Assembly: GCA_937888925.1 (NCBI GenBank)
Contig: CALARM010000333.1
Location: forward strand, 1-5,875
Length of the DNA: 5,875 nt
From: an uncultured Synergistia bacterium
GTDB lineage: Bacteria; Eremiobacterota; SpSt-956; JAKJGF01
Direction: 5' to 3'
Positions 5,759-5,875 of this stretch are shown in pieces. The notes below the pieces were generated by a model. It saw nothing but the letters and a program-made list of their open reading frames with translations. It searched no databases and was not told the DNA's origin. The translations under genes were made by a program, and so were the position numbers. Each line of letters begins with the position of its first letter. Within the stretch, counting starts at the first letter, position 1.

Positions 5759-5875
5759 TACTGTAGTCGTGATGCGTAACAGATTATATTCTTACACAAT
5801 ACAGAATAATTATTGACCTGAGCATAAGCATGTAATAAAGGTCTTCTACGCGTGACGGGTTTAATCCCTGCGCAT
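5759..5875. other. Right-edge stretch without a recognisable gene
   Basis: No open frame with a ribosome-binding site is present on either strand; the longest ATG-started frames are about 15 codons and look random. The last 30 bases are more GC-rich than the rest and hold a short inverted repeat (GGG-TTTAAT-CCC), with GCG and CGC further out. This may be the beginning of a structured element or a gene leader that continues outside the window. Confidence 0.4.

Noticed and set aside
5771..5815. 14-codon rightward frame starting at ATG 5771 downstream of the divergent promoter
   Set aside because: It has no Shine-Dalgarno and no recognisable leader-peptide pattern, and is too short to tell from chance.
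5824..5875. Resemblance to the 3' end of tmRNA (AAGCATGTAATA followed by a T-arm-like GGGTTTAATCCC)
   Set aside because: The T-loop lacks the conserved TTC-R-A pattern and one T-stem pair fails. There is no tmRNA 5' domain or tag frame upstream, and a full-length tmRNA would run into the acetyltransferase gene.
5848..5875. Possible CRISPR repeat or tRNA beginning at the right edge
   Set aside because: Only one partial copy is seen, with no second repeat and no complete cloverleaf; it cannot be judged without sequence beyond the edge.

Overview
This is an AT-rich bacterial window with four protein-coding genes and short intergenic gaps. One gene, cut by the left edge, reads rightward. The other three read leftward. 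Start sites in the leftward block carry the motif AGGTGAT, which matches the usual bacterial anti-Shine-Dalgarno sequence. Sigma70-like promoters can be read by eye. The N-terminal signal peptide, the large multi-PAS hybrid kinase of the HDFNN type and the heptamer tandem repeat suit a free-living, possibly anaerobic, Gram-negative-type bacterium (Desulfobacterota, Nitrospirota, Spirochaetota or a candidate phylum). No taxonomic marker is present, so this placement is only a guess.

Positions 1-3117 (+) hold the C-terminal 1038 residues of a sensor histidine kinase: five PAS domains, a HisKA/HATPase core and a C-terminal receiver domain. All key phosphotransfer residues are present. PAS1 and PAS3 are a gapless internal duplication offset by exactly 253 residues. 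The left edge of the window falls inside the first copy, so the true N-terminus and any further PAS repeats are missing.

A perfect 22-bp palindrome (3118-3139) separates the kinase from the convergent leftward genes and probably terminates transcription from both sides. Reading leftward, a tandem-GNAT acetyltransferase-like gene (5594 to 4623) comes first. Next is a secreted protein of unknown function with a coiled coil and a Tyr/Trp-rich segment (4521 to 3496). Last is a 111-residue single-PAS protein (3486 to 3151). The last two form a tight operon: the Shine-Dalgarno of the PAS gene overlaps the stop codon of the secreted-protein gene, and the PAS gene most likely starts at TTG. Their promoter (4549-4577) is overlapped by a 10-bp inverted repeat that could be an operator.

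The right end (5595-5875) has no convincing gene. It holds a 7-bp tandem repeat abutting the acetyltransferase start codon, a leader hairpin, and back-to-back divergent promoter candidates. One promoter serves the acetyltransferase and the other points off the right edge.

The overall theme is signal sensing: a multi-PAS kinase and a stand-alone PAS protein, the latter co-transcribed with an exported protein of unknown role. No mobile element, CRISPR array or complete RNA gene was found. The most novel-looking piece is the secreted-protein/small-PAS pair.
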